Assembly (NCBI GenBank): GCA_024704765.1
Contig: JAKMXF010000335.1
Location: 208,141 to 272,140 of the forward strand
Length of the DNA: 64,000 bases
Direction: 5' to 3'
From: Oopsacas minuta
Taxonomy: Eukaryota; Porifera; Hexactinellida; Lyssacinosida; Leucopsacidae
Positions 1 through 12,200 of the stretch are shown piece after piece (position 1 is the stretch's first letter; every line of letters begins with the position of its first letter). The notes under the pieces were generated by a model. It was not told where the DNA came from, did not search any database, and saw nothing but the letters and a program-made list of their open reading frames with translations. A program made the position numbers and the translations under genes.

Positions 1-3000
1 TACCTTTTGCTATAGGTTTTTCCAATATCTTTGGCCAGGCAGTTTAATTTCCCAACAATTATGGATATTACAAAAGAGAGTGGGTATTTGAAAGTGTTTA
101 CATATGAAACCAAACTGTAAATATCATACTCCAGCTAAATATTTATGATTTAAAATGTTCTCTTAATCGAGGCCAGCCTTTTCGCCGGCACTTCGAAGTA
201 CTGATTCAGACAAAAATGAGATTTCGAGTTTTCAGGAACTCCGCTTTAGTGGGACAAACTTGCTGAACCGAATATTTAAGCAGATTTCTGTGAATATATC
301 TGCGAAACATTTTCCATAACCAGATTTCATTTTCAAGCTAAAAGTTCAGAACAGCAGTACTACACTACTACCTCTATTTGTTAATTAACAATTGTAACAA
401 TTATTCTATGCAAAGTTCGAACCTAAAAAATGAAATTTATTAATTATCTTCCGAATTCTTAAATTCTTTTACATTCAGACTTTACAGCTGTAGGATTTTT
501 ATAATTAACCATAAATTAGTTTCACTTCTAGAACATCTTATTCAAAATTATGTGACCATCTGCAACGCCAGTTTAAGGGTTTAAATGATAAATAGCTAAA
601 AGCCTTAATAATCGCACTCTATTGAAATGTCAGTGTTGTATGATAATGAGGATTCAGTAGATGTAATGTAGTGAGTAAATATCAGTAATCAGACTTGATT
701 GATTCTTGAATTAGAAACATATTTGATTGTCTTCTTATTTGTGATTATACAATATTTGAGTTTGAACATGCTCCAACGGTCAACTTTCGTTTTATTGAAG
801 CTCAAGGGACCGCGATAATTACTTCGAAATAATAACTGGTATAACTTATGATACTTTGACGTTTTGGAACCATATTTGTACAATTTCAAACTTCGATATA
901 TGTGAGCATTTCAATGTAACGAGAGTTAGGCTGTATTTTGTGAAAATACCAAACATTAGAAACTTCAATTAAACAAAATTGGTGAATATTTCATTGATTT
1001 TAAGCAATTTTTGGTTAAAATGTAATTAAAGCATGAATACTTCAAACATATAATAATTGTGGAATTAATAATTTTCCTACATCCGTTCTTCTGCAAAATT
1101 ATATTTATGAATATAAACAAAAATTTGGGTGTTTTTATATTAAAAACCGAATTTTGATTCGTGGGAGCGAAGATTCTAATAATTATTAAATTTACATTAA
1201 TTATCCCAAAATTAATTGATTTTTGAATAAAATGTGGTGAATTTTGTAATTAAAATTTTATTTAAAATAGAGTTTAATGAAAATTCTATTCGGTTAGTGG
1301 TGATAGGAATTGACACGCATTACAATCAATTTTGAGTAATTTTTGTAAGGAATTTGATACCTCGAAAAACTTCCAAATTCTTGAATAATTGATGTAATAA
1401 TTTCTAGAAATGTATAATAAGTTTGTTGACCCAATTAATTATATTTTCACACCTCATTCAAATGAAGGATGTCATTCAAATTGAGGAATAATCAAGCAAA
1501 CACTTTTATTGAGAATGACAACCATTATCTAGCATTTGTTCTTGAATTACACTGAATATATATTACTCCAAATTTGAGGATTACCTTTCTATTCAAATTT
1601 TAATCTGTGAAACAACAAATTAACATTTCACTCTATTGCAATTGAGAATGAACGGTTTACATTTCAATGTCTTGTTGACATCTCCATTGTATTTTGATAG
1701 TATTATCTCAAATATTAATTAGAAAATCTCTTATTTCATCCGAGTTAATTTTGGAATAATATTTCCAGGCAGTTTGTCAAATTATGCGGTTTGTTCTGAT
1801 TAAGTTTTGTGGAGTTTCTTATGTAAATTTTGGGAAACTTGTATTGAATAATCGGTAGCATTAGCAAAACCTAAGAAATTTTATTCTCGTTAATATTAGC
1901 AACTTAATAGGAAGTAATTTTGGCCTCAGATATCTTATTATTTACTTTAAAGATATTTCCAATTTAGATTCCCCTTTCATCTCTGGATTTTCTGATATAA
2001 TCAATAAACACAAAACCATATTAAGCATGATACATCTAAATGCATAGAACACGGGTTTAATTGGTTTGTATCGAAAAATGTTAAAACTCCAAAAAAGCGG
2101 GAATCTGATTTCGAAATTCCTTTGTTTTTGGCTTTCTCATTTCTATAAAATTTATAATTTTCATGATTTCGAAATAACAATTTACTTTAGTGTATTAAGA
2201 TGTGTATAAGAGACTTATATTATGAAAAATCACTGGAAGTTAATCGCGAAATAATAAGGAAGTAAAATGAGGGATTTATGTAAGTGATTTTCATTTGGAA
2301 AATAGGGCTAGAGTCGCTTATTATGAACATCAAGATACCAAAATTCTCGTCCATATAAGCGAACATATTTAACACAAAAGCTAAGGGGGAAACGTCTAGA
2401 TATCACCTACTCGGTTTCGAGTTTTCAAGCCTTTTCTATAAGTAATCATTGCATATTATTCGGCTATTGGCTAATGACAGTCACAGTAGTGCTTTTTGGC
2501 TACTCTGATTTTTAAATCAGATTGACACTCTCTAAAACTGACATAATTAATCTCTCATATTTTGTGTTTCCTGTCCACATGCTTGTGCATATTATGCAAA
2601 CTTTCCAAATTTAAGAATATTGAATCAGTAATTTTACTAAACCTGCAATTCATGCAAATTCCTCAAAATTTCTGAGAATTTTATTCCCCACAATTTCAAC
2701 TTAACCACTTATGAATATTCCTATTATCTTAGTCACAGAAGTTAAATGATAGCAAAATACCCTTTCGGTGCCATCTTTGCATGGTCAAGTTAAAAATATT
2801 TTCCCAAATTACAAAAGGAACAATGGAAAGAGGATACTCAAGCCATTGAGACTGGTACAAAAATGCTCTCAGATGGCTTGTTTAATTAATTTACATTTTG
2901 GGTTAATACACATGACAATACAAAAATTCTCCAACAGATGCATAAGTAAAACTAAAATTATGTGATTAAATAAAATTATTCAAGTTGAGCCCATTCTGTG

Positions 3001-3374
3001 GAATTTTCGTAGGAATTTAAGGGTATGCCTTTTGGGAATTCAAATTGTAAGTGTGGGTGGGATGAGAAATGATAGAGAGTTTGGTAATTCACTTTTTGCA
3101 GGAGTTATTTCCTATATGAATGTGTAGGAATAATTTTTTAACATATTAATACATTCTTCAGGAAAAGTATCTTACAGGATAAATAGCATTATTGATTTTA
3201 GGAAATTATTATTTTGACTATATAAGGTAAAGAGACGCAAGGTGAATATGACATGAAAATGTGTTAACTAAATTGGAATACTAGTCCTTCGGGAGTGTGA
3301 AATATGTTGCCCTGAGGCAAACATGAAAATTGGCAGTGAGAGGTCACAAATTTATATTTGAAGAAATTTTATAG
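1..3374. other. AT-rich stretch without a recognisable gene
   Basis: I see no exon with family resemblance on either strand. Only short chance reading frames occur. One degenerate repeat copy lies at about 776-933. The missing first exon(s) and promoter of the homeobox gene that follows must lie here or further left, but I could not place them. Confidence 0.5.
776..933 (+). repeat. MITE family A, degenerate copy
   Basis: It begins with a decayed version of the family A terminus, then carries the family hallmarks: an inner 'attgaagctcaagggaccgc' block, the 'gataattacttcga' block and 'accatatttgtacaatttc'. It ends near 'gagagttaggctgt', a decayed inverted copy of the start. It is more diverged than the copies inside genes. 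Confidence 0.7.
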
Positions 3375-6300
3375 GAAAATTACAAAGGCCAAACTCATAC
3401 ACACCAGAACAACGGAATTTACTCTTAAAATACTTTGATGACTACAAAATGAACTCCACACATAGAAAGAACATGCAATTGATTGAACAATGCGCACAAG
3501 AGCTTACAATCCCCGTACCTAAAGTCAAGGTAAGAATTACAAAGTTAGTTCATATTCACAAAAGTGTATTTTAAATGTAATTACACCTCTAGAATTGGAT
3601 CGGAGCTGAAGCTGTGAGGAGAAAGAAGAAACTCGGTTTATTGCCAAAAGCTAAAATGTATCAACCAAGTATGCATGCGCCTCAAATCAACAATGTAAGT
3701 CATGTTTAATGTACTTTTGCTATGGAAGACAAATCTCTAATTTGACAGGTCTTTATATGATTATATTCCTCTATAGATTGTCTTAACACCTAATAAAACG
3801 ATGAAACGACAGAGATCAACTCCTATCTCTAAGCCTATCCCTCAGGCTGGTTACCAATTAGTATACGCTGCATCTGAAAAACAGATTACAGAAGCGAACG
3901 GACATGGTAAGTGCAGGGGTGAAAAATTTCGTAAGGAAAGACAACAGCCAAAATTCAAGAGTCCACAATGAAATCCAAAATTTGCTTTCTTATTTTATTT
4001 CCCTGCCATCAAACAATGATTCCAGACAATCTCCTGCTTGTCACGTTCTTGCAACTGTCCAGATTTTGAACGTCTGCTATTATTGTAACAATTTATAGAT
4101 TACAGTAAATTTGCAATGAAGCAATACTCGACAGCTGATATGATAAAACCAATACCAAATACAGTTTTCGCGAAAACAATCCCACATGGCGTGAATCCAG
4201 CAATTGGGCAATTCGAGATGGGACTGGAAGAAACGAATGTACTTACGCCTCAAACAGTGATAAAACAAACTCAACGTCTCGTGAACTACCAACTTGATGT
4301 TGACGACCCACAACAAATGCTGACTGCAATCCAAGAATTGGTGAGTTGTGATCATATGGTATTTATATTCCATGAATTATCTTATTCATAGCAATTTCTC
4401 TCGGTTTTCAAGTAGGTACTAGTATTACCATAATCGACTGTAAATAATTCTTAGGACAAGTTTATATATGTGATTAGTAATATATGGAAATTCACGAGAA
4501 TTTGTGAAAATAGATCGAGACGATATTGCAAGCTTCAAAAATAGTTTTTACAGTGTGAAACCAGAAAACTCTAATAATAAATTCAACTATCATACAGTCA
4601 GCAGCATCAATTGGAGGCTATATGCTAATTTTTAAATGTAAATTCTAGGAAATTTAATCCTAATACTATAGAAGACATTAACAGTAACAGAATTCTGAGA
4701 ATATTGTAATATGATTATCATCTGAATCAAATATGGTTAAAATAGAGTCAATATGATAATAATCGCTGGGAATGGTTTTATCCGCGATCTCGTTTTACCA
4801 GATGTTGTGAAATGTTAAATTGTAACTTTTTGTGCCATGGTTCGAGCACATGACCTACATACATGGGTATTGATTCTATTAAAATGTGTTCCTGTGTATC
4901 ACCGCATGCATAGCGAGATATATACAATGGAAATGGTTGTCATTCTTATTATTTATTTGTAGCCACTTTAAAATTGATCATTTAAATGCTAAAGTGGGTT
5001 GAGTAACAATAATTGTTTGATTGAGCGCTACAGAATGGAGATAATTGTAACTAGCATTATTTTGGGGGGAATTAGAGGTTGATTTGTGTACTAGAACGAA
5101 CTTAAACATACAATTTACATCTTATTTCCATTCAAAAGAGGTTTTTGAATAGAAATTGCTTACTAGACCCGAACATATGTCAATACAATTGGATATATCT
5201 CTCAGCATGAATAGAAGCAATTACTTTTCAAAACTGAATTATTCAATTTGTGCTTTCTAAGCTCCAACAGTTATACATATAAGGATTTATTGCATTTTTT
5301 CCTCTTAAATATATCAGTTACCAAGAGCTGAGTCCAATTATAAGCCTTCTGACTATGTTTTCGTATCGCTAATGTTATTAGGGGAGTAACCGCCATAAAC
5401 GGAGTGACATGGACGCTGAAAAATGCTACCACGTTTCACCGTTCGTGGAGATTCATTTGTGCGGGGTGTGATGCAAACTGAAGTATGTAACCTTTGAAAA
5501 GTTGTCTCTTTGGATGATGCTAATTTCTGCAATAATAAATTCGATAAATTCACCTATAAATTCTAAATTTAGTATCAATATTTGGAACAACAAGGATTTG
5601 AGGGCTACGGAGTACTTGTAAACACAAAACAAATACAAACTCATCTTGTATCAACACACAAAGGACTTTCCTATCATCAGAGTCAAGTTAGAGCTGGAAA
5701 ACCTTTAGAGAACCCATTCATGGGATATATATTCTCAGAAAATGGTGAGTTTCAGTTCCATTTTGAAGTCTGTTCGTAATTGGCACTTAAAACACTAGTA
5801 ATCATATTTGATTATGTGTCTAATAACCTTAGCCAAATTACTTACTTTAAATCATATTTTGTGGGCTTACAATGGAAAAATTATTGTAATTTCGACCACT
5901 GAAATAAACTGCAGCATAACTTCGAACATTTGTTAGCAGAAACCGCTAAATACTTATGGATCTTCAATTGGTCGCCAATAATTAAGACTTTAGACTTTCA
6001 AATCCAAAATGTGTAATTAGCATTTAAAACATTTTATCTCCCAGATTTGAGGGTTATTGAAATTTGATTGAATATACATTCTACTAAACTTTCTCAGAAA
6101 AATAGTTGTTAATTATTAGAAATACATCACAAGATCTAATATTGTCATATATTTGTTATTTTTATTTTTGTTTATTTTTAGAATCTACTGATAAACCTGC
6201 AACACCAGTAACCTCTCCAGATAATTCCGTAGAAATGAATCTTAGACGAAAAGTTGAAATCGAATTCGCACTCAAATACAGTAAGTAACCTCGACACATA

Positions 6301-6959
6301 TACAGAATGTCCTTATTAAATGTTGGAAATTCTGCATAGAAATAATGAAACTGAATTTACATGCCAAAATGACATATTTTCACAGCTGTTGCCTATTAGC
6401 TTTTGTCTATAGCAAAATCATAACTATTTACATACAAAAATGAACTGTATGCCCATCAAATAATAAACATGGATTTTGTATAGTACATAGTTCGCATAAT
6501 AGTAAATTCGCGTATTTCAAGGAAAACTCAAGCAAAATACAATTTGCCAATAGGCGAACTCCACTGTATACATCTTTGGCCCAATATCTTTGAATTTTTT
6601 CTTGCTCGTAAATAACCTTCAAACCATGCTATACGCTATAATTATAAATATTTTTTATAGAACAATGCACTGGTAAAACCGATATACCATACGATAACCT
6701 ATCAGAGATGGACATAATGATAGCTGGTATGCCAAGTAACATAGAATTCAATGCACCTCATCTTTACAACAAATATCAACTCGAACAACTTGCACAAGCC
6801 TTACCACAGATTTTCTTTCTCAGACCACAAGACACCCATGAAGAGACTGTTATAAAAACTGAACCAGATTCGATCAGTTCCTATAATTACATCCAAACCG
6901 TTCCAACTGCGCTGCTCCCAAACGGACACATAATTCAACCGACATTATTAAAGCTTTAG
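3375..6959 (+). CDS. Divergent homeobox protein (5' end missing)
   Basis: Seven exons join in phase: 3375-3529, 3593-3694, 3777-3906, 4099-4340, 5573-5744, 6182-6280, 6661-6959 (TAG stop). The first two encode a homeodomain-like block: a YTPEQRNLLLKYFDDY helix, a second helix, and a recognition helix KVKNWIGAEAVRRKKK. An intron interrupts the recognition helix just before N-W, as in several homeobox genes. The usual W-F-x-N core is W-I-G-A, so the domain is divergent; I cannot assign a class. It is probably a nuclear DNA-binding protein. About 300 further residues follow that I do not recognise, including a stretch with NPAIGQFEMGLEETNV and one with QQGFEGYGVLVNTKQ. An in-frame stop at 3359-3361 shows the first listed exon must be reached by splicing, so upstream exon(s) with the start codon are missing from this model. 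Confidence 0.75.
5382..5475 (+). repeat. MITE family B, partial copy in a homeobox-gene intron
   Basis: It carries the family B order: 'gtaaccgccataaacggag', then a 'gacgctgaaaaatgctacc' block, then 'gtggagattcattt'. The 3' half is missing. It lies in the long intron 4341-5572. Confidence 0.65.
6485..6570 (-). repeat. MITE family C, partial copy in the last homeobox-gene intron
   Basis: It ends with 'aggcgaactccactgta', the inverted form of the family C terminus, and contains the inner 'tagttcgcataatagtaaa' block. The left end is not clear. It lies in the intron 6281-6660. Confidence 0.6.
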
Positions 6960-7234
6960 TAGAATAATAATAGGTAAAATTTTGAACACACACATCGCGC
7001 AATCGAGTATGCATTCCACATGAATCACTTTAACAATAGTGTGTTAGTCATTAAAGCGCAGATAATGATCTCCTCTCTTCTCTCCTTTTCTCCTATAACT
7101 TTTGTAGATAGTTACAGTAGTTATTTTAGACTCTACGTAGCATGCTGCATATTTTAACTTTATTTCTTACTATGCAACTCTATGCAGACATCTCATGTAA
7201 TATTGTATACATATTGGTATTGATAATGGATACT

Positions 7235-7240
7235 AATAAA
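7235..7240 (+). terminator. Polyadenylation signal of the homeobox gene
   Basis: A canonical AATAAA lies about 275 bases after the stop codon, in an AT-rich 3' region with no other gene. The assignment is by position only. Confidence 0.45.
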
Positions 7241-7337
7241 TTTTATATCAACACCTGCTTACTTTATTTATATTGGGGAGGAGGTAACTGAGATATCAAT
7301 TGGGGTATTTGACTGATTATTCGCCATTGCCTTAGAG

Positions 7338-7476
7338 CAGAGGTTCCCAACTTGGGGTCTATGGACCATTTTGTGGTTCACAGGTGCAGGTGACGGTAGG
7401 GGGTCCACAGGATCAATTGTAGTCATATGGGAGGGGTCTACTTGTTATCCACGAGTGAAAAAGATTGGGAACTCTG
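7338..7476 (+). mobile_element. hAT-like MITE (family D) with 8-bp target duplication
   Basis: It starts CAGAGGTTCCCAA and ends TTGGGAACTCTG, an inverted terminal repeat. The flanks are CCTTAGAG on the left and CATTAGAG on the right, an 8-bp duplication with one mismatch. CAG...CTG ends with 8-bp duplications are typical of the hAT superfamily. It has no coding capacity. Interior blocks of 'ggtccac' are shared with the other family D copies. Confidence 0.8.
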
Positions 7477-7782
7477 CATTAGAGAAACATCAAAGATATT
7501 TTTAATATAGAATAGAAATACGTATATTACAAACAATGGATATCAGCAAAGAATTTAATTCAAGGCTTAAGTAGTAAACAGTGTTCCTACAGGATTCTTT
7601 AATAACTCTCAAATTTTGTGTGAGTGCCGTCTTTGCCACATACGTATAATGTATTAATCCCGAAATACAAATTTGTTCATTTTGCTCCGATTTCTGCAAT
7701 ATAATCCCATCGCTGTTATGCAATAATGCGTATACTGTAATTCTTGTTTGGCAAGTAATAATTATGTTAAACTAGATTAGCG

Positions 7783-7893
7783 GTTCCCAACCTTAGATCC
7801 ATGGCCCCTTTGGTGGTCCACAGAATCTATAGCAGTATATGGGAGGGGGTTCAACAGAATGTGTTAAAATTGGTATAGGGGTCCACTGGTGAA
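7783..7893 (+). repeat. hAT-like MITE (family D), diverged
   Basis: It has the family D start 'gcggttcccaacc', the 'ggtggtccacag' block, 'tatgggaggggg' and 'gtataggggtccactggt'. Possible 8-bp flanks are AAACTAGA and GAACTAGA. Confidence 0.65.
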
Positions 7894-8756
7894 CTAGACC
7901 TACAATATCTGGTTTATAACTTCCTACCAGTTATGGTTTAAACTCTTTTTAAGGCTTTAGTCGAATCACATTTTTCTACACATTTTCAGCTCGTAAGGAG
8001 CAGTTCAAACATTATATAACACTACCAAGGGGAGGAGATGGTAAACAAAATGTGACAGTCACGTCAAATATGTATGACACAAAGGAATAAGCATTTTCCG
8101 GGATTTTGTGTAACATACCGTTTTAACGGCCACTAAATATCCTGCCTGCTCTCTCACTAATTTTGTTTAATTAAAAATCAATGATTTTCCCTATATTAAG
8201 CTAAAAACTATAATATTTGGGTAAAGCAATGATGTGAATTGAAAACTGATAAAGCCAGCTAACTTGAATTTTTTTTGACATCAATGATTATTATAATTAA
8301 GTGGAATGGATGATATTACAGGCTTCACTTGGAAATAATTATGCATGACTTTATGAAAATGAATAATGCACATGCAATATTAGATGCTATGCGAATAAAC
8401 GCACTGATTAGTTGTCAAATGGAAAAGAAAATACATTCAATGTTGAAATTAGTATTGTTTACCTAGCAAAGTATTCTTACCTTGAGAGTAAGCTAGTGTA
8501 GACAACAACACTGTTATCATAAATATTATTAATGTTGTATCAAATTTTGACAGTAATCGTAATGTGTTTTCTAATTACTGACTTAATAGAGTAAGTCGGC
8601 AAACAAAAATGATAACAATACAGCTTTTTAAATATAACTAATCATCGTATTTACAGCTGTAGATGATCTATATTATTTTTTATATCACATATAATCTACT
8701 TCCTATATTGTTTGTGGATTTGTATATTGAAATTCAAATGTTTCCTCACATGTAGT

Positions 8757-8860
8757 TTTGGTCAAGAGGACTTAACCCAAACTAGGGGGTGCAAGCCCTC
8801 TTCCCCCTGCAGTGGCCTGCACCCACCGGGCCAGAGCCTATGTTCAGGGCAGTGGACCTT
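8757..8860. other. GC-rich island of unknown nature
   Basis: About 100 bases of markedly higher G+C, with C-runs such as 'ctcttccccctgcagtggcc' and 'gcacccaccgggccagagcc', sit in otherwise very AT-rich DNA. I recognise neither a protein, a tRNA nor a known snRNA in it. Confidence 0.4.
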
Positions 8861-9249
8861 ATTAAATAATGGTATTACAATACATGTTTTCGCCTAAAGT
8901 GCAATTATTGTTCAATTCGTTTGTGAAATTGTAAATTAGTAAGATAATAAGCAATATGGACACAAAAGGTAAAATTGAGTCCATACTTGACTTGTAAATA
9001 TAAATCATGTGGTAACCATGGGATACTAAGTAATATACAAACGAATTAATAGTGACATAACTATTACAAATTTACTAGAAATTTCCATCAGTTTCGATAT
9101 ACAGGTTAATATTCAAAGAATATAATTTGGCATTTTATTAAAAAGTGAAAATGCTACGCTATTGATGAACTTGAAAGTGTAACCAAAATTGATTATAAAT
9201 AGATAGAAATATGAAAATTCAAATATAAACATCGAGAATAATCAGAGAG

Positions 9250-12200
9250 ATGAGCAAGATAATTTTGAAGGAAGGTTTTGTCAAAGTTCTAAGCGGAGAG
9301 AAAAATATATTCACCGTTGGGAGTATCAAACTCGGAAAGAAGGTAAGTATTTACAAAATTGTTAATTAACCGAATACGGCGGGGAAATGTGTGATTTTAT
9401 GACGTCAAAAGGTGCTAAGTCTCGTTTTTGGTGCGGGAATTGGTTAAAACAAAGTGCTAATTTAGTGTTCCCTTTCATTACGAACATAAAACTTCCGCAG
9501 CGATCGGTAAATTGAATTTATATTAAAATTTCTTACCTAATATCAGAAAACTTGAAATATTTAGTTCGTCCCTTTCAAATTCATATTCTAGGCACACAAA
9601 TCATTTGTATTTTCGCCTCCCAGATTCAATGTATTTTAACGATATTATTTTAAACGTAAAATTGGCAATACCCCTGTATCTCAGATATTTAATTTGAATC
9701 TGTCTTATATAAGACGTTACGGCATTAATAGCTACATATATGGTCGTGTTATAGAATTATCCACACGAATTGTTCATTTGAAGCAACATTATTCCTAGAA
9801 AATGAAATTCAAGGGTAGACAATTTATGAAAGTGGGAAGACTTCTGTTTCAATTAGAGCTTAGGAGTATTAAGCCCTTCAAATTGCTAAAACTGGATAGA
9901 CTTAAGCCATTTGCTTTGAAAGGTCATAGCATCCCTAATCTGGGATATATAGCATCCATTTGATAACTATAAATTGCTTATAACTTAGTTACTTAAATGA
10001 TAGATTGGAATGTTTATTGATTCTATGTAATAGAATAGTAAATGGAATATTAATTTGAAGATAGCTTGTGCATAATCATAGGTTGTTAGAATTGGATAAT
10101 TATATGATAAATAATGAATTAATACTCTCGGAATATTGAAAGTTCATTGAAAGAGAATAATCCGTAATAGTTCCAATTCAAACGAAATTGTAAGTGAAAG
10201 TAACAAGAAATGAAAATGAATGTTGCAATTTCTTGTCATTAGAAAATTATTTTAGAAATATAAAATTAGCAGAAATGATACATATTTATTACTTAAGGAA
10301 ATCTACAATGCAATAATTTCTACGAATTTATATCTGTGAGTCATATGGTGCAGTGAACTATAACGACAACACGTATGTAGCGACGATCTAAATTCTATTA
10401 TTCACTATCCACTTTGGACATTCCTTTCGTTGCAATTTAGCCTTCTAGCTGTATATGTATATTTTAAATATGGAAGGAAAATTATAGAGTAAATTCATGA
10501 AGGCGAAAAAGCAAATTCAGCCACACTAAATTATTTCAGTGTGTCTGTAATTATAAATATGATCTGATAATTCGTAATCATTACATATGTTAGCACATTA
10601 GCCTGATATTAGGACAAATGTATTTACAGATCAGCAACATCTCATCAAGTATAGCAAAATATTGGCAAAAGGACATTTTTTCATAACAAACATGCTACAA
10701 GCCTAGAATTATATCGAGCTTCACAGATATACGTTTAATGACACATTATAGTTACTACTATCATTTTCTGTAAATGTTTGTTTTGATAGAAAATAGACAG
10801 TAAATAAGCCAGTACATCAAACCAAAAGTTGTATTTTACGCTGTGATATAAATACTTGGAAGTTCCCGAATTCGAGTACAGTGGGTCCTCTCTTATTGTC
10901 CGCTTCGAACTTCATTGACCCACGGTATTTGCATACTTGCCAACCCCCTAGGATCTTTGGTTTATCCCGGGATTCTGCAAGAAATCCAGTGAGGAATTTG
11001 AGAATCCATGTCCAATAGAACATAAGTTCGTCAAATATATTCATAGAATAGATCGATTAAACTCAAAATACGAATAAATAACTTGTAAATACCAGTACGG
11101 AGAGTATCGGGCATTGTTCAACCACATGTTAGCTAATCGTTACCAAAATACATGAATAATTATGATACCATTATATAGAGAGTGCTGAGTTGTACCCACA
11201 GTGAGAGAATATATTAGTTATATCTAACTGCTGATGTAAATATTGCAGGCTGTATGATGTAATGTACAAATTACATATGGCCAGAGCCATAATTATATTG
11301 TTAATGAGGTTTATTTCATTTGCTCTAATTTGGAGTGAATACCAATACTTCATTATTCATTCACTATTCACCATGTAATGACATGCAAATACAAATGAGT
11401 ATAATTATTAACGAAGGTGTTAGGCTATAAGGAATGCTAGTTATTCGGATGGAGAATATATGTCAAAATAACCCTAGACTCAAACGTGACCGTACTAGCT
11501 CTGCCGGTTTGAAATAATAACATATTTAAATGTAAATATTTGTTTTGCTATAGACAAAATGGAATAAACAGTACTTAAAGCTAGCTCAAGATGAAAAAGA
11601 CAAGAGATTACAAATATGGATATTCGACACACCGAACGGTGAATATAAAGACATTCCCAAATCCATTTTCAGCTTAGATTCTAATACACAAGCCACACAG
11701 ATGGCTGTAACATATAACGAGCAATTTTGTTGCATTATTTCAAGCTCTAAAGAAACGCTAACAATTTCCTGTGATTATTATGGTGAACTGCTAGACTGGA
11801 TCTCATATATTAAAAGGAATGTAAGCGCATTCAGTCGAGGGAGATTGCCAGCGATACCGAAAGACGAAGATATTAGGAAGGAGTGGACGAGAGGTGTGTC
11901 AGACCCAGGAGTAAATAGGGGAATGAAGGAGAATAAGACGGATAGTGTGACTAATTTGAGGAAGCAGAATTATGAGTGTCCAGTGAGAGTAACATCCACA
12001 TTTGAGATTGAAAATAATCATATTTATGGAGGTGAGTTGAGCTCAAAAATACACATAATTATAGAAAAATATATAGAGTTAACTCTGATAGGAAATTGTT
12101 TGTATGGTTCTGCTTCTTGCCAAGTGCATATGCATACTTGCCAACCCCTTATACATTTCTCTACATTTCCAAGTTCAACAACCATAAATTGCAATTCCAG

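Larger units (their letters stand above)
6960..9249. other. Intergenic region between the homeobox and DOK genes
   Basis: It holds two hAT-like short elements (7338-7476 and about 7783-7893) and an isolated GC-rich island at about 8757-8860. The rest is AT-rich with no supported gene. Confidence 0.5.

Noticed and set aside
689-889. 66-residue minus-strand frame
   Set aside because: It is mostly a translated family A repeat; similar peptides appear wherever that repeat occurs.
2768-2965. Possible upstream exon of the homeobox gene
   Set aside because: The 65-residue frame has no homeobox-like content and no donor that joins in phase to 3375.
3025-3046. Start codon plus GTAAGT donor as a candidate first homeobox exon
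   Set aside because: Joining it to the acceptor at 3374 creates a TGA at the junction.
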